Part shown: positions 10,707 through 21,112 of the stretch, piece by piece
How positions within the stretch are numbered: the stretch's first letter is position 1
Layout: every line of letters starts with the position of its first letter
From: Aristolochia californica
Lineage: Eukaryota; Streptophyta; Magnoliopsida; Piperales; Aristolochiaceae
Length of the DNA: 64,000 bases
Assembly (NCBI GenBank): GCA_029961685.1
Contig: JARWKL010000002.1
Coordinates: 33,944,908-34,008,907 of the forward strand
Direction: 5' to 3'
The notes under the pieces: generated by a model
The model's database searches: none
Told to the model about the DNA's origin: nothing
What the model saw: only the letters and a program-made list of their open reading frames with translations
Made by a program: the position numbers and the translations under genes

Positions 10707-11812
10707 TTCTCTATGTAATAGCCCTAAATAAGAGAAAAATATAATATGGAAAATATCATAAATAACCAAAATATGCCTGAACTTGTATGTAAACAATTAT
10801 AAAGTCGGATAATGAAAGGTTATGTTGTGTGTCTAGTGATTTTGTACCTTTTGAGATCTGTTTCATGTCTTGTCCTTTTCTTTGTTGTTGAATCATTGTA
10901 AACTAATTTTTTGCATGCTCTATTCATTAAAAAAAAGCTGCCAGATTCATGAAAGCAGCTTTTCACAAGTCAATTCATAAACCTTTTAATGATGACATGA
11001 TGGTTCCCATTATAGTCTATTAATTAAGGTGCTTTCATTTTCTCTGTTAGTAATCATTCATATTGTTGTGTGGGAATAGTCCCACATTGATAAGAGTTAA
11101 GAAGTGCTATTGGCTTAAATGTTGAACAATAAACCTCCTAAGTTGCTAGTTATTTGGTTAGGCTTTAATTCTAACACATCTTCTATCCAGAAAATTATTG
11201 CCATAATTAAGAAGTTGTTACTAACATCTCGTCTTATTGAATTCTTTCACTTTATTTATAAAGCAATTTGGACTTCCTCGCTCTACATTATTGATTCCTT
11301 ACTATCCTATAAACTATCTCATTATCCAAAGGGGTAAAAATGGAAAAACTTACGAAGAAAGAAGGCTAGATGAATATATGAATGCTTTGCTCTACATTCA
11401 GTTGGTTCTACTTTTTAATTGTTGAATTATTGACTGTTTATTCAAACACAATACCATATTGCATTCAACATAGGGGCTTCAGATAGTTTAGTTGGTCAAG
11501 GTAGTTGAAGACTGATAATGTAGTAGGTTAGGACTATACAATGGGAGGTCACTAAAATTTTCAAAATTATAGAATCATAGGGCTCCGCCTCTATTAAGAT
11601 GTTTGCATGCTACTCCTTTTATGTCTACTCTATTGAATGTTTTTCTTATTGATACTCCTTGTTATATCTAGACATTGTGTATTTACTTTTGTTTTTAAAA
11701 AAAATATCATGCATTCTTATAAATTTGGTAATTTTTATAACATCAGTATTTCTTATTTTCCAGTATCTTTAATATAGTTCATTTTTGCCTTCAATTGTTA
11801 ATACTTCGGTTT
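10707..11812 (+). other. AT-rich DNA without recognised genes
   Basis: No transposon protein match was seen. At 11069-11086 there is an inverted repeat TGTGGGA-ATAG-TCCCACA, of the kind found near the ends of some plant LTRs. Small open frames at 11119-11425 have no recognisable product. This and the next 250 bp may be a remnant of host gene intron. Confidence 0.4.
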
Positions 11813-11878
11813 TGCTATAGGGAGTTTTTGGTTGATCTCATGGCAGCTCCAGGGACTCTTATCCCAAAAAATATACTT
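11813..11878 (+). pseudogene. Exon-like fragment of a CTR1/EDR1-type (Raf-like) kinase N-terminal domain
   Basis: After a polypyrimidine stretch and TTTGCTATAG, a plausible 3' splice site, the sequence reads YREFLVDLMAAPGTLIP. VDLM-x-x-PG-x-L-x-P resembles the EDR1/CTR1 N-terminal domain of plant Raf-like MAP kinase kinase kinases. The open frame continues to 12007 without further recognised motifs. No other exon was found and an H-family LTR follows at 12092. It is probably a stranded or captured exon. Identification is from memory of the family motif only. Confidence 0.45.
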
Positions 11879-12091
11879 AGGATGAAGGATGTTTTAGTGA
11901 TTTCCTATAATCCAAGGTTCAGTAGTTTGAGGTCTTGGGCAATTGGTGTTACGGGCATCAATTTGGCAGAGTTGGATCCCGTTCTTTTTTATTTTTGGGT
12001 ATCATGATCCTTATAAAGGTTACCAATGTTTTTGTCCATCACTCAACATTTTTTATCACTCAACATGCTGTTTTTTATGAATCATGTTTTC

Positions 12092-12320
12092 TGTTGAATT
12101 TGTGGAAAAGAGAAAAACTTTATTGACTTTATGTAATTAGAGTACATGAACCCCTATTTATAATAGAGGAAAGTAGTAGAGTCCAATTACAATTAAACAA
12201 CCCTTGTCCCAATTTCACCCAAACTCTAACACTTATTGATAAGTCCTAGCATAATTAAATAACCCAACATAAATAGAAGAATAACATAACTAAAACACCT
12301 TTTAACTTAAACTCTTCTGT
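12092..12320 (-). repeat. H-family-like LTR fragment
   Basis: TGTTGAATTTGTGGAAAAG through TAAGTCCTAGCATAATTAAATAACCCAACAT aligns with the start of the 13138 and 14536 LTRs, then diverges after about 12320. It is a truncated LTR. The 12320-12560 stretch shows nothing recognisable. Confidence 0.6.
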
Positions 12321-12559
12321 GAGACCTCCTTCCATAATAATTGTGGCTCTGTAAGACTTCTTATTGTGAGAGTCATGTAAAACTCTTCCATACTTTCTCT
12401 TCGACATTTTCCATATAGATTATCTAAAAAATTAAGAATTACTTACTAACCTCTTAGTGTTAATGATTTTATCAAACCATTAGACGAAACACCCACAATT
12501 TCAACTACTCCTTTACTATCAACTTCTTACAAAATCTATGTTCCTAACCCTTCAGCCTT

Positions 12560-13137
12560 ATAAAAAATAATCTCTAAAAAATTACCAAGTCCAACACCCT
12601 ATCCAACTTCCTCACCACCTTCTGGTAATATTCAAATTGGTCTTCCTTTTTACCCACCTTATTCATCTCATCCTCTACCTAAAATACCTAACCATCACCC
12701 TATGATGACAAGAACAAAATGTAAGGCAGCTACCTCATCTTTTCAAGCTCATGTAGTCACACATTCATCTTAGCCTATATCATATAACTTGCTCTTACAC
12801 TCCCCATGGCATGATGCCATGAAAGTAGAATACAATGCTCTTCAACGAAACGACAGATAGGGACTCATTTCTACATGTGAAAAAATAACATGGATTCAAT
12901 TTCTTCTCAAAGATTTACATATATGTTTCACCAAAACTCCATTTCTTCTATGTGATAACTTAAGCGTTACAAATTTATATCACAACCCAAATTTTTCACA
13001 CTCGCAGCTGAAAAATAAGCATAGACTATCAATTTATTCATGAAAAATTTACCATGGGATGTCTTCAAGTGCATCACATTTACACTATCAACTAGCTTGC
13101 AAACATTTTTATCAAAATCCTCTTCCTATTGGTTTCA
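12560..13137 (+). pseudogene. Copia J: linker and RNase H remnant with the RT deleted
   Basis: NHHPMMTRTK and WHDAMKVEYNALQRN are the linker just before copia RT. Soon afterwards the text jumps to the RNase H end: WIQFLLKDL, LLCDNLSVTNLYHNPNF, YQLACKHFYQNPLPIG. The whole RT is missing. Many stops are present. It ends where the H2 LTR begins. Confidence 0.65.
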
Positions 13138-13579
13138 GTTGAATTTATGAAAAAGAAAAATACTTCATTGACTTCATTAACCTATTATAGTCAGAATACA
13201 TGAACCGCTATCGATAATAGAGGAAGTAGTAGAGTCCAATTTTCAATAAAACTATCTTTGTCCCAATTACAACCAAACTCTAACACCTAAAGATAAGTCC
13301 TAGCATATTTAAATAACTCAATATAGATAAAAGACAAACATAATTCAAACTTGAACTGTTCTAGGGCATGACCATAAGATAAAGATGCCTTTGTGAGTCC
13401 TTCTTGATCTTCCAACTTCTATGATAAGGATGCCAGCTCGTGGTAATCATAGTGGGTCCTACTTCTTATGGGCTTGGGACCATCTTGTGGGCCTTCTTTG
13501 GTCGTGTGTCCCATCTTATAATACTCTTAGATATGTGGGCCTTCCTTGGTCGTGTGGGCTTGGGCCCTATCTTCCAACA
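13138..13579 (-). repeat. 3' LTR of H2
   Basis: The coding strand runs from TGTTGGAAGATAGGGCCC to TTCATAAATTCAACT. It aligns with 14536-14976 throughout (GGATGCCAG, TGGGTCCTACTTCTTATGGG and other blocks). Confidence 0.75.
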
Positions 13580-13850
13580 CTCCCCCTCAAGCTGGGGGTG
13601 AGAGAACATCATGAGCTCCCAGCTTGCTACGAATGACATATAGAATCTTTTTGTATAAAATGGCAGTCCTCTCATTTTCCAACACTCCCCCTCACACTGG
13701 TGCTCTCTTCCATGAGGCCCAGTTGGCCAATTCAAGGGGGTATAGCATAGATGTAATAATAAGTTCCTCCATCATGGTTTCCAAACCGTGATATTTTTTT
13801 ACAGGGTATCCTCAGATCATCTCCAAAGGTAGTGTTATGGAGGATCTCAC
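13138..13850 (-). mobile_element. H2: 3' end of an H-family element
   Basis: 3' LTR 13138-13579, outer polypurine tract (CTTGAGGGGGAG), a short module encoding the copia RNase H tail in one frame (ILYVIRSKLGAHDVLSPPA), a second TGTTGGAAAATGAGAGG edge with its own GTGAGGGGGAG tract at about 13678-13700, and a short interior piece with GAACTTATTATTAC. The element is truncated to the right at about 13750-13850. The 58-bp array is absent here. Confidence 0.65.
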
Positions 13851-13960
13851 TCCAATAGTCCCCCTCAAGTTGGTATGTATAGATCTCAGATGACCAACTT
13901 GCCAAGTGAGTTGTAGAATTTTTGTGGCATACTGCATTTGTAAGTATGTCTGTTAACTGG
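13851..13960 (-). pseudogene. 3' tip of another copia element (RNase H tail, polypurine tract, LTR start)
   Basis: The coding strand gives NSLGKLVI, stop, DLYIPT and stop, then AACTTGAGGGGGAC and TATTGGAGTGAGATCC, a decayed TGTTGGAGTGAG LTR start. LGKLG-x-x-D-x-Y-x-P-T is the usual C-terminus of many copia polyproteins. Only the tip is present. Confidence 0.5.
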
Positions 13961-14438
13961 TATTTAGATTTAACAAATGGGAATTAAATTATTTTAGATT
14001 CAATGGTTTTTTTCCATGGTAAATTATGGTCTAGATCATATATCCGCTCTTCTTCAGCACTCCATCGAGTTCGGTCGGCGGAAATCAATTTCACGCCTAA
14101 GGCCCTCGAGATTATTGTAGAAGTTTTCAAGATAGTCACCGGTGTCACATGTCACTGTAGATCATACATTTGGGACGTGTCATTGCCATCAATATATGTA
14201 ATTGTAATGTTGGTGGACTAGGTTGGGGTTGAACCTTTTCTCAAAGCTTCAGTCATTCTTGTGGTCAACTCGACCACTAGTAAAGGAGATTGAAGGATAT
14301 CATCATTCAAATACCCCAGCTTGTCTTTGCCTGAGATATACATCTTGACGACCTGGGATAGGTCTGACTCAAGTCCGGTCCGAATCTAGTCTGAGTCGAG
14401 TCGAGTCTGGTCTGAGTCAAGTCTTGTCCGAATCTGGT
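13961..14438 (+). repeat. M1 repeat, copy 1, with degenerate GTCTGGTCCGAGTC minisatellite
   Basis: Homologous to 53870-54490 on the same strand: shared blocks include TTTTTCAAGATAGTCACCGG (as TTTTCAAGATAGTCACCGGT here), GTGTCATTGCC and CAACCTGGGATAGGTC-like words. The right end (14355-14435) carries GAGTCGAGTC and GTCTGGTCTGAGTC units. No protein was recognised. Confidence 0.6.
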
Positions 14439-14520
14439 TGTTGAGTTCCCAAGCCATGGATCGAGTCACCCGACGATCTCCTCTGGCTTCCAGGTTGAGC
14501 GACGACAAAGGGAGTCACAT
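14439..14520 (-). repeat. Fragment of a chromovirus LTR end
   Basis: TGTTGAGTTCCCAAGCCATG and GTCACCCGACGATCTCCTC match the end of the LTR of chromovirus C (22200 onward). It is cut off at about 14520, just before H3. Confidence 0.6.
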
Positions 14521-14535
14521 AGGGTGCTTGGATCG

Positions 14536-14976
14536 TGTTGAATTTATGGAAAAGTGAAATACTTCATTGACTTCAATAACTTGTTGTAATCAGAGTACAT
14601 GAACATCTATTTATAATAGATGAAGGTAGTAGAGTCCAATTACAATAAAACTACCCTTGTCCCAATTACACCCAAACCCTAACACTTAAGGTAAGTCCTA
14701 ACATAATTAGGTAACTCAATATTCATAAAAGACAAATATAACTTAAATTAAAACTCTTCTTGGTTGTGACCCTAAGATAAATATACTTTTGTGAGTCTTT
14801 CTTGATCTTCCAACTGATGTGATAAGGATGCCAGTTCTTGGTAATCATTGTGGGTCCTACTTCTTATGGGCTTGGGCCCATCTTGTGAGCCTTCTTTGGT
14901 CATGTGGCCCATCTTATAATAATCTAACATATGTGGGCCTTCCTTGGTCGTTTGGGCTTGATATTATCTTCCAACA
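14536..14976 (-). repeat. 3' LTR of H3
   Basis: The coding strand begins TGTTGGAAGATAATATC and ends CATAAATTCAACA. It is about 441 bp, similar to the H2 LTR, with TG/CA ends. Confidence 0.8.
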
Positions 14977-15307
14977 CTCCCCCTCAAGCTAGGGGTGAGA
15001 GAACAACATGAACTCCCAATATGCACATCTTCCAATATGCCTTCATCTTCCAACATTCCCCCTCACGCTGTTGTGTCCTTCCATGATGCCCTGCGGCATT
15101 ATAAGTGAGAGTAAACATCAGTCCTAGTTGGTAAGTCATTGCTTCATACTCCAGTCTTAAAGCTGGAGGTAGGGCACACTCCACTGCTATCGGTAGTGTG
15201 TCTATCGGCATTGCTCTGAAGTGTCCACCACCGTGTCCCTCCACAACACAACGACTCTCAAGTGGTAGGAGACATATAACAGGGGAGAGGGGGGTGATAA
15301 CGTTGAT

Positions 15308-15602
15308 TTACTCATAAGTTCCTCCGTCATGGACTTCCAACCACAAATAATTTCATCTTTTTGACGGGGATGAAGTTCCTCCTTCGTGGACTCCCAACCA
15401 CAAATAATTTTCATCTTTTTGACGGGGATGAAGTTCCTCCGTCATGGACTTCCAACCACAAATAATTTTCATCTTTTTGACGGAGATAAAGTTCCTCCGT
15501 CGTGGACTCCCATCCACAAATAATTTTCATCTTTTTGACGAGGATGAAGTTCCTCCGTCGTGGACTCCCAACCACAAACAATTTTGATCTTTTTGACGGG
15601 GT
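15308..15602 (-). repeat. 58-bp tandem repeat array in H3, about 5 copies
   Basis: The unit runs from GATGAAGTTCCTCCGTC through GGACTCCCAACCACAAATAA to CATCTTTTTGACGGG. GATG/GATA unit starts fall at 15369, 15427, 15485 and 15543, exactly 58 bp apart. 58 is not a multiple of 3, so successive units fall in different frames and the array is not coding, although a short open frame crosses it. Confidence 0.9.
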
Positions 15603-15935
15603 AAAATAAATGATGACATGAGGCCAGTTATTCAATAATGATGTCCCAAAGAGACATAATAGTTGCAGCTGAATATAACACAACCATCTTCCAACACATA
15701 TAACACGAACCAAATAGTAAACTTTGTCAAAGAACCCATGAAATAATCAGATATACAAATTTCTTCTTAGATGCACAAGCTTCATCTTTTGTGCTCCCCC
15801 TTTCTTGAATATTTTGGTCACATAAAGTTATCCACAATATACGGAATAAAATACCTCTTTCTTGTATTTCTTCTACTTTTCCCCCTCATGTTGGGAGGTA
15901 ATGGCAGTGATCCCAGCTTGAACCAAATATCATAG

Positions 15936-16291
15936 TCTTGACCCTGGAAGAGGATTCTTTTTTCTGGAACGTGGAATGGTGGAATTTGGAATGGAATGAT
16001 TGAGCTTGGAAGGAAGCTCGACCTGGACCTCAGAGGGAGAATCCAACCTAGACCTCTGAGGGAGAATCTGACCTGTTTAATTCTAATTTTATTAATACTT
16101 ACTTTCCGTCACCTTGACGTCCCCATAAATAGGGTTGAGGATGAAATTACAAATTAGACCCATGGGTCAATTGGTTCATGCCATATTACATCTAAATCAA
16201 ACCAAACCAAATGGAATTACATTAAAAGGAAATTGACATAATTTAATTCCTATGCCTGTTGATAACTCGTGATGCTATGGAGTTCATAACA
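15936..16291 (-). repeat. 3' LTR of chromovirus B, truncated
   Basis: The coding strand begins TGTTATGAACTCC at 16291 and matches 20750-21112 until TCAAGA at 15936, where similarity stops. Confidence 0.8.
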
Positions 16292-17749
16292 TCACCCCCC
16301 TCCTGGAGAAAGATTTTGTCCTCAAGCTCAAAATAGGGGTAGAGGGCTCTGAAAGCTGCTAAGGGCTCCCATGTAGTGTCACCGGGGTCAACATCAGCCC
16401 ATTGCACTAGTATCTCCCAATCACCCTGAATGCGATGATCCTGTAACACCTGTGCTGGAGTAGAAAGGACACGTCCCTCATGTAGTGGGGGTAGAGGGGT
16501 GTGCAGCAAGGGAGAGTCACCCTGGAAGGCCTTCAGTTGGGAGACACAAAACACAATGTGAATCCTTGCCTCTGGCAGAAGCTGCAAGCGGTAGGCAAGT
16601 GTGCCAATGTAGTCCATCACTTAAAGGGACCATAATACTTTGGAGAGAGCTTGTGACATTTGGAGGCTGTCAGTGACAACTGCCTAGAATGTTGGAGATG
16701 CAGCCATACATAATCTTTTGGAGAAAAGAAGACTGCTTGGTGCTTCTTGTCATAATAAAATTTCATAGTATTCTGGGCCTCCTAGAGATGAGTGCGCACC
16801 TCAGTGAGCATGGTGTTTCTTTCAGCTAACGCTTGGTCCAAAGTGGCTACCTTGGAGGCACCTGGTTCATTCGATAAAAGTCGAGGCGGTTCCCTACTAT
16901 ATTCTAACTTTAATGGGGTAGTTCCGAGTGCGTTGTGGTAGGAGGTGTTGTAACAGAATTCAGCCCAGGCGAGCCATTTAACCCACCGTTTAGGTGAGTC
17001 ACCCACGAAACAACGAAGATACATCTCAATCGTTCGGTTGATGACCTCGGTCTGACCATCAGTTTGCAGATGGTAGGCCGAAGAGAATGCTAATGTTGTG
17101 CCCTACAGCTTGAATAGTTCTTTCCAAAATTTACTGGTAAAGATGGCATCTCTGTCACTGGTAATGGAAGTAGGCATCCCATGTAACCGGATACTATTAT
17201 CCATAATGAGCTGAGCTACGTGAGCTGCGGTGTAAGGATGCGCCAGAGGGAGGAAATGGCCATACTTTGAGAAATGATAAACCACTACAAATATAACAGA
17301 TTCGCCGGATGAATAGGGAAGGCCATCTATGAAGTCCATGGAAATATCTAACCAGACTTGTGACGGTAGCTGAAGTGGTTGGAGCAAACCTGCTAGACAT
17401 AGTGATTCCGCTTTATTCCATTGACAAATCTGACAAGCCACCACATAATCAGCTATACTGTGCTTCATACCCCTCCAATAAAAATCCCGACTGTTCCGAA
17501 AATATGTTTTTTTGTTGGCCCTCATGTGTACTGTCATGGAACGAGGCTAGAATGTTGTGAATAAGTGGTGACAAGTGGTGTAGAAAAATCTGGTTTTTGA
17601 AGAGGACAAGACTATCCTGAACCGTCCAATGTTTCTCGGCTCTCCCCTGCTGAATCTCATGATATAAGGCAATATTTTTCGGGTACTGTTGTGTTTCCTC
17701 CTGAATAGAATCCAACAAGAGAGCTCTTGGCTGACTGATGGCATGTAAT
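16243..17749 (-). pseudogene. Integrase and chromodomain of chromovirus B
   Basis: Zinc-finger Cys pair in ACQICQWNK, then Asp in LDISMDFIDGLP, Asp in TSDRDAIF, and PFKLEYSREPPRLL-type integrase C-terminus. The chromodomain LVQWADVDPGDTTWEP is at about 16350-16420. Stops and frameshifts fall near 17100, 16780 and 16620. The final frame runs through the polypurine tract and 16 codons into the 3' LTR (SIASRVINRHRN, then stop), the same LTR overlap as in element A. Confidence 0.8.
16293..16304 (-). promoter_or_regulatory. Polypurine tract of chromovirus B
   Basis: The coding strand AGGAGGGGGGTG lies immediately before the 3' LTR. Confidence 0.75.
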
Positions 17750-18199
17750 TGCGGCTCTGGAATATCCCGGTGAGATAAAGCATCAGCCCCTACATTCAAA
17801 CTCCCAGGTTTATACTTCACGATAAAGTGAAACCCCATAAGTTTACTTAACCAGTGCTGCTGAGGTGAGGTAGTGAGGTGCTGCTCAAGAAGATACTTGA
17901 GGCTGCAATGACCGGTGAGAATTAGAAATGGGCACCCCCAAAGATAAAACCACCAATGTTGTTGCTTTAGCTAAACTGATCAGTTCCCTCTCATAAGCTG
18001 GTAACTTGTGGTGGTGTTGGCCAAGCTGGCGGCTAAAATAAGCGATCGGGTCTCCTTGTTGGTGTAACACTGCACCAATACCGCACCCCGAAGCATCACT
18101 TTCCACCACAAAGGACTCATCAAAGTCCGGTAGCTGCAAAACCAGTGCGGATGATAATGCCTCTTTCAACTGCTGAAAGGAATGAGCCGCTGTCTCGGA
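17750..18199 (-). pseudogene. RNase H of chromovirus B
   Basis: SALVLQLPDFDESFVVESDASG gives the first Asp. GIGAVLHQQGDPIAYFSRQLG and LPAYERELISLAKA follow, the latter with the catalytic Glu. A frameshift near 17960 breaks the domain, and KPGSLNVGADALSHRD resumes on the far side. It is the best preserved RNase H of the family in this window. Confidence 0.8.
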
Positions 18200-18958
18200 C
18201 TAGGTAAAGGCCTTTATCTTGAGTAGGTTGTTGAGCGGTGTTGCAATCTGGCCATAGCTGCGGATAAATTTCTTGTAATACCCAGTGAGGCCCAAAAATC
18301 CCCTTAATGCTGTAATGGAGGTGGAAGGAGGCCAATCTGTGATGGCTTGAATCTTACTCTGGTCAACCTTCACCCCTACCGCTGAAATAACGCGGCCCAA
18401 GTATGCCACTTCTGAGGTACCCATAAAACATTTGGACTGATTTAAAACCAAATGATGTGAGCGGAGAAGAGTAAATACTTGGTGAAGGTGCTGAAGATGC
18501 TCTTCCCAATTGTTTCTATACACCAAAATATCATCAAAAAATACCAAAACATATTTCCTCAAGAGATAGGAAAATACCTCATTCATGGGGGCCTGGAATG
18601 TGGAAGGCGCATTTGAAAGACCAAATGGCATCACGAGGAACTCGAAATGACCGTGGTGCATGCGGAACGCAGTTTTCTCCACATCTGATGGATGAACACG
18701 GATTTGATGATAGCAAGACTTCAAATCTAGGTTGGTAAATATAGTAGCACCGTATAACTCATCTAGAAACTCGTCCACCACTAGTAAGGGAAATTTGTCT
18801 TTAATGGTGTGCGCGTTCAGTTGCCTGTAATCCACACAAAACCTCCACGACTTATCATGCTTGCAGACCAGTAATACTGAGGAGGAGAAAGGAAACCTGC
18901 TTGGCTGAATAATTCCCTGGGTGAGCATATTTTTGCACTGCCTTTCAATCTCATCCTT
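18200..18958 (-). pseudogene. Reverse transcriptase of chromovirus B, open from 18928
   Basis: A 242-codon uninterrupted frame holds all RT landmarks: [58 protein letters not shown] with both Asp residues, and GFLGLTGYYKKFI. A single TAG near 18957 (PHYPHL then stop then KDEIERQ) separates it from the protease in the same frame. It may be enzymatically plausible as a domain, but not as an expressed polyprotein. Confidence 0.9.
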
Positions 18959-19640
18959 CTATAAGTGGGGGTAATGATAAGGCTGCACCACGACAGGTTC
19001 AGTGCCTGTTTTCAAATGGATATGCTGACCACAGTGTCGAATAGGCGGAAGATCAGTAGGTTCATTAAATATATCCTCAAAGTCTGTAAGTAATTGAGAT
19101 AACTTACAGTTGTCGGTGTTATGGACTTGAACAGTTTGTAGTGCACAGGGCACTGGTGCTTGGGTGCCATGCAATGTGATCTGACGGTGGTCCTTTGTGA
19201 AGTTCATGGTCAGAGCCTGAGAATCCCATGAAATAGGCCCCAATAGTTGGAGCCATTTAACTCCAAGTACCAAATCAAATCCTGACAATGGGATCACCAG
19301 GAAATCTTCAATAAAGGAGTGTCCCTCAATATCAAAGTGGGTGGCTGGAGAGATGCCCACACTGGTAATTTTAGCCCCATTGGCTATTGAGACAGAAAGG
19401 CTTGTCTGTTGCTGGATGACTAACCCAATTTGTTCTGCCGCTGGCTGACTGATGAAATTATGCGTGCTGCTAGAGTCAACTAAAGTAAGTAATTGTAGAT
19501 GATGTAACTGAGTTTTAATTTGCTTGGTGTTAGAACTGTGCAGGTCAGTCTTGGCATGAAGTGAAATCTCTGGACCCTCTTGGTCTGTCTCCACAATCTC
19601 TTCCTCTTGTAGTATGTCCTCACAATCCTCCCACAGACAT
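18959..19640 (-). pseudogene. Aspartic protease of chromovirus B
   Basis: One open frame from 19594. The active-site motif reads VDSSSTHNF, so the Gly of D-S/T-G is replaced by Ser (Asp at about 19477). SVSIANGAKITSVG and GFDLVLGVKWLQLLGPI complete the domain. RHCGQHIHLKTGTEPVVV leads to RT. Confidence 0.85.
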
Positions 19641-20714
19641 ATACTGAATAATCTTTTGCATATGTGACCCTGGACATACTAGTCATCACAGTTAAAACAA
19701 AGGCCGTTGGCCTTTCCATCTCCTGTCTATTCAGTTTTTTGAAGTAAGGAGCTGGTGGCATAGAGTTAGAACTTTCTGGTCGTGGTGCTGCACTGGCTCC
19801 AAAACGTGGAGGCCCAGAATATGGTGTTGGCGTAGTGGCATTGTGCGTTCCTAGCCAAGCTGGTTTTCTGACCAGTGAATCTTTCAGAACTCGCTACTTA
19901 TGCTCAAGTGACCTGGCTAAATTCATAGCGTGGTCCAAATCTGTAGGACCATGTAATTCAATTTCAAGCTGCAGAGCTTCTGTCAAACTAGCAGTAAAGA
20001 TGTGAACATACTGGGAGTGACTGACAAACTCATTAGCCCGGGTCAAATGTTTCTGGAAGGTCATTTGGTACACCTCTAGTGATCCTTTCTATTTATAATT
20101 GATTAATTCTCCGAATGGATTGCTACTAGCTGGAGGACCAAACCTCATCATGCATGATTGTCTACAGGTTGCCCAATCTTGACCCAATTGGTCATTTCGG
20201 AATTGGTTGTACCATAGGAGCACTTCATCGAGCATGTGGTATGCGCCAAATAAACCTTCTCATCCGATGGTGTTTTTTTCTGATAAAAGAATTGGTCACA
20301 CTTGGTTAACCAAATCAAGGGGTCCTTAGACCCATCATATGTAGGAAAATCGAGTTTGAAATACCTGGGAACCGTATTTGGTCCCTGTGCAGCAGGTCCC
20401 AGATGGGGATTGTTATGGCCATTGGTGGTGGAGGAGGTGGTGGTGGCTGGTAGTGATGATGGTCGGCCAGTGGAGAGTAGACTGCTGGTGGTGGCGCGCG
20501 AAGTCCACTGTCGTCTTGTCTCCGGAGGAGGGCTTGGAGTGCTGCGTCCATGGATTTGATGGCCTCACATTGGTCAAATGTGATCTGACACACTTCGTCC
20601 AGGGATTGAGCCTGAACGTTTGTCCACAACTAATTGTTGCAAATCCTCAGGGGAGGAGGAATCCCCAAGGGTGGGCCTGTCTGATACCAAGATGTAAGGT
20701 TCTTCCCGAGCCAT
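19641..20714 (-). pseudogene. Gag of chromovirus B, starting inside the 5' LTR
   Basis: ATG at 20712-20714 lies within the LTR, giving MAREEPYILVSDRPTLGDSS and reading through the primer site. A Pro run near 20440 is followed by a frameshift, after which PRYFKLDFPTYDGSKDP and LIWLTKCDQFF are read in another frame. Many further breaks follow. The zinc knuckle at about 19650-19720 is frameshifted and contains a stop (GLCFNCDD, stop, YVQGHICK). Confidence 0.75.
20674..20689 (-). promoter_or_regulatory. Primer binding site of chromovirus B
   Basis: The coding strand TGGTATCAGACAGGCC starts 3 bases after the LTR, same form as in A and D. Confidence 0.8.
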
Positions 20715-21112
20715 GGATCGAGTCATCCTTCTTTCCTCTCTTCCCTCCATATTGAATCTTGACGCTGGAAGAGGATTCTTGTTTCTAGAATGTGGAATGG
20801 TGGAATTTGGAATAGAATGATTGAGCTTTGAAGGAAGCTCAACCTGGACCTCAGAGGAAGAATCCGACCTAGACCTCTGAGGGAGAATCTGACCTGTTTA
20901 ATTCTAATTTTCTTAATACTTGCTTTCCTTCACCTTGACGTCCCCATAAATAGGGTTGAGGACGGAATTACAAATTAGACCCATGGGTCAATTGGTTCAT
21001 GCCATATTACATCTAAACCAAACCAAACCAAATGGAATTAAATTAAAAGGAAATTGTCATAATTTAATTCCTATGCTTGTAGATAACTCATGATGCTATG
21101 GAGTCCATAACA
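20693..21112 (-). repeat. 5' LTR of chromovirus B
   Basis: The coding strand TGTTATGGACTCC to CCTTACA is 420 bp with TG/CA ends. It contains the gag start codon. Confidence 0.85.

Larger units (their letters stand above)
14536..15935 (-). mobile_element. H3: H-family non-autonomous element, 3' part with tandem array
   Basis: 3' LTR 14536-14976, outer polypurine tract (CTTGAGGGGGAG), shortened RNase H tail module (CILGVHVVLSPLA), inner edge TGTTGGAAGATGAAGG with CGTGAGGGGGAATG at about 15050-15068, interior matching H1, then five copies of a 58-bp unit (15308-15602) and further interior to about 15720. The right end is truncated by chromovirus B. The 15720-15935 stretch is unassigned apart from a polypurine-like TTCCCCCTCATGTTGG. 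Confidence 0.65.
15936..21112 (-). mobile_element. Chromovirus B: near full-length, 3' LTR truncated
   Basis: 5' LTR 20693-21112, 3' LTR 15936-16291 (about 60 bp short at its far end), gag to chromodomain between. Its right end sits directly in the gag/protease junction of chromovirus C, so B inserted into C. The C sequence that should follow on the left is missing and H3 is there instead, so a deletion removed the end of B and the rest of C. RT is mostly open; gag is heavily broken. Confidence 0.85.

Noticed and set aside
15308..15602. Regularly spaced repeats that could suggest a CRISPR array
   Set aside because: Units are directly adjacent 58-bp copies with no unique spacers, inside a plant LTR element; a second diverged array sits in another copy of the same family.
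15202..15713. Minus-strand open frames across the 58-bp array
   Set aside because: They exist only because the repeated unit lacks stops in some frames. The unit length is not a multiple of 3, so the encoded peptide changes frame at each unit.
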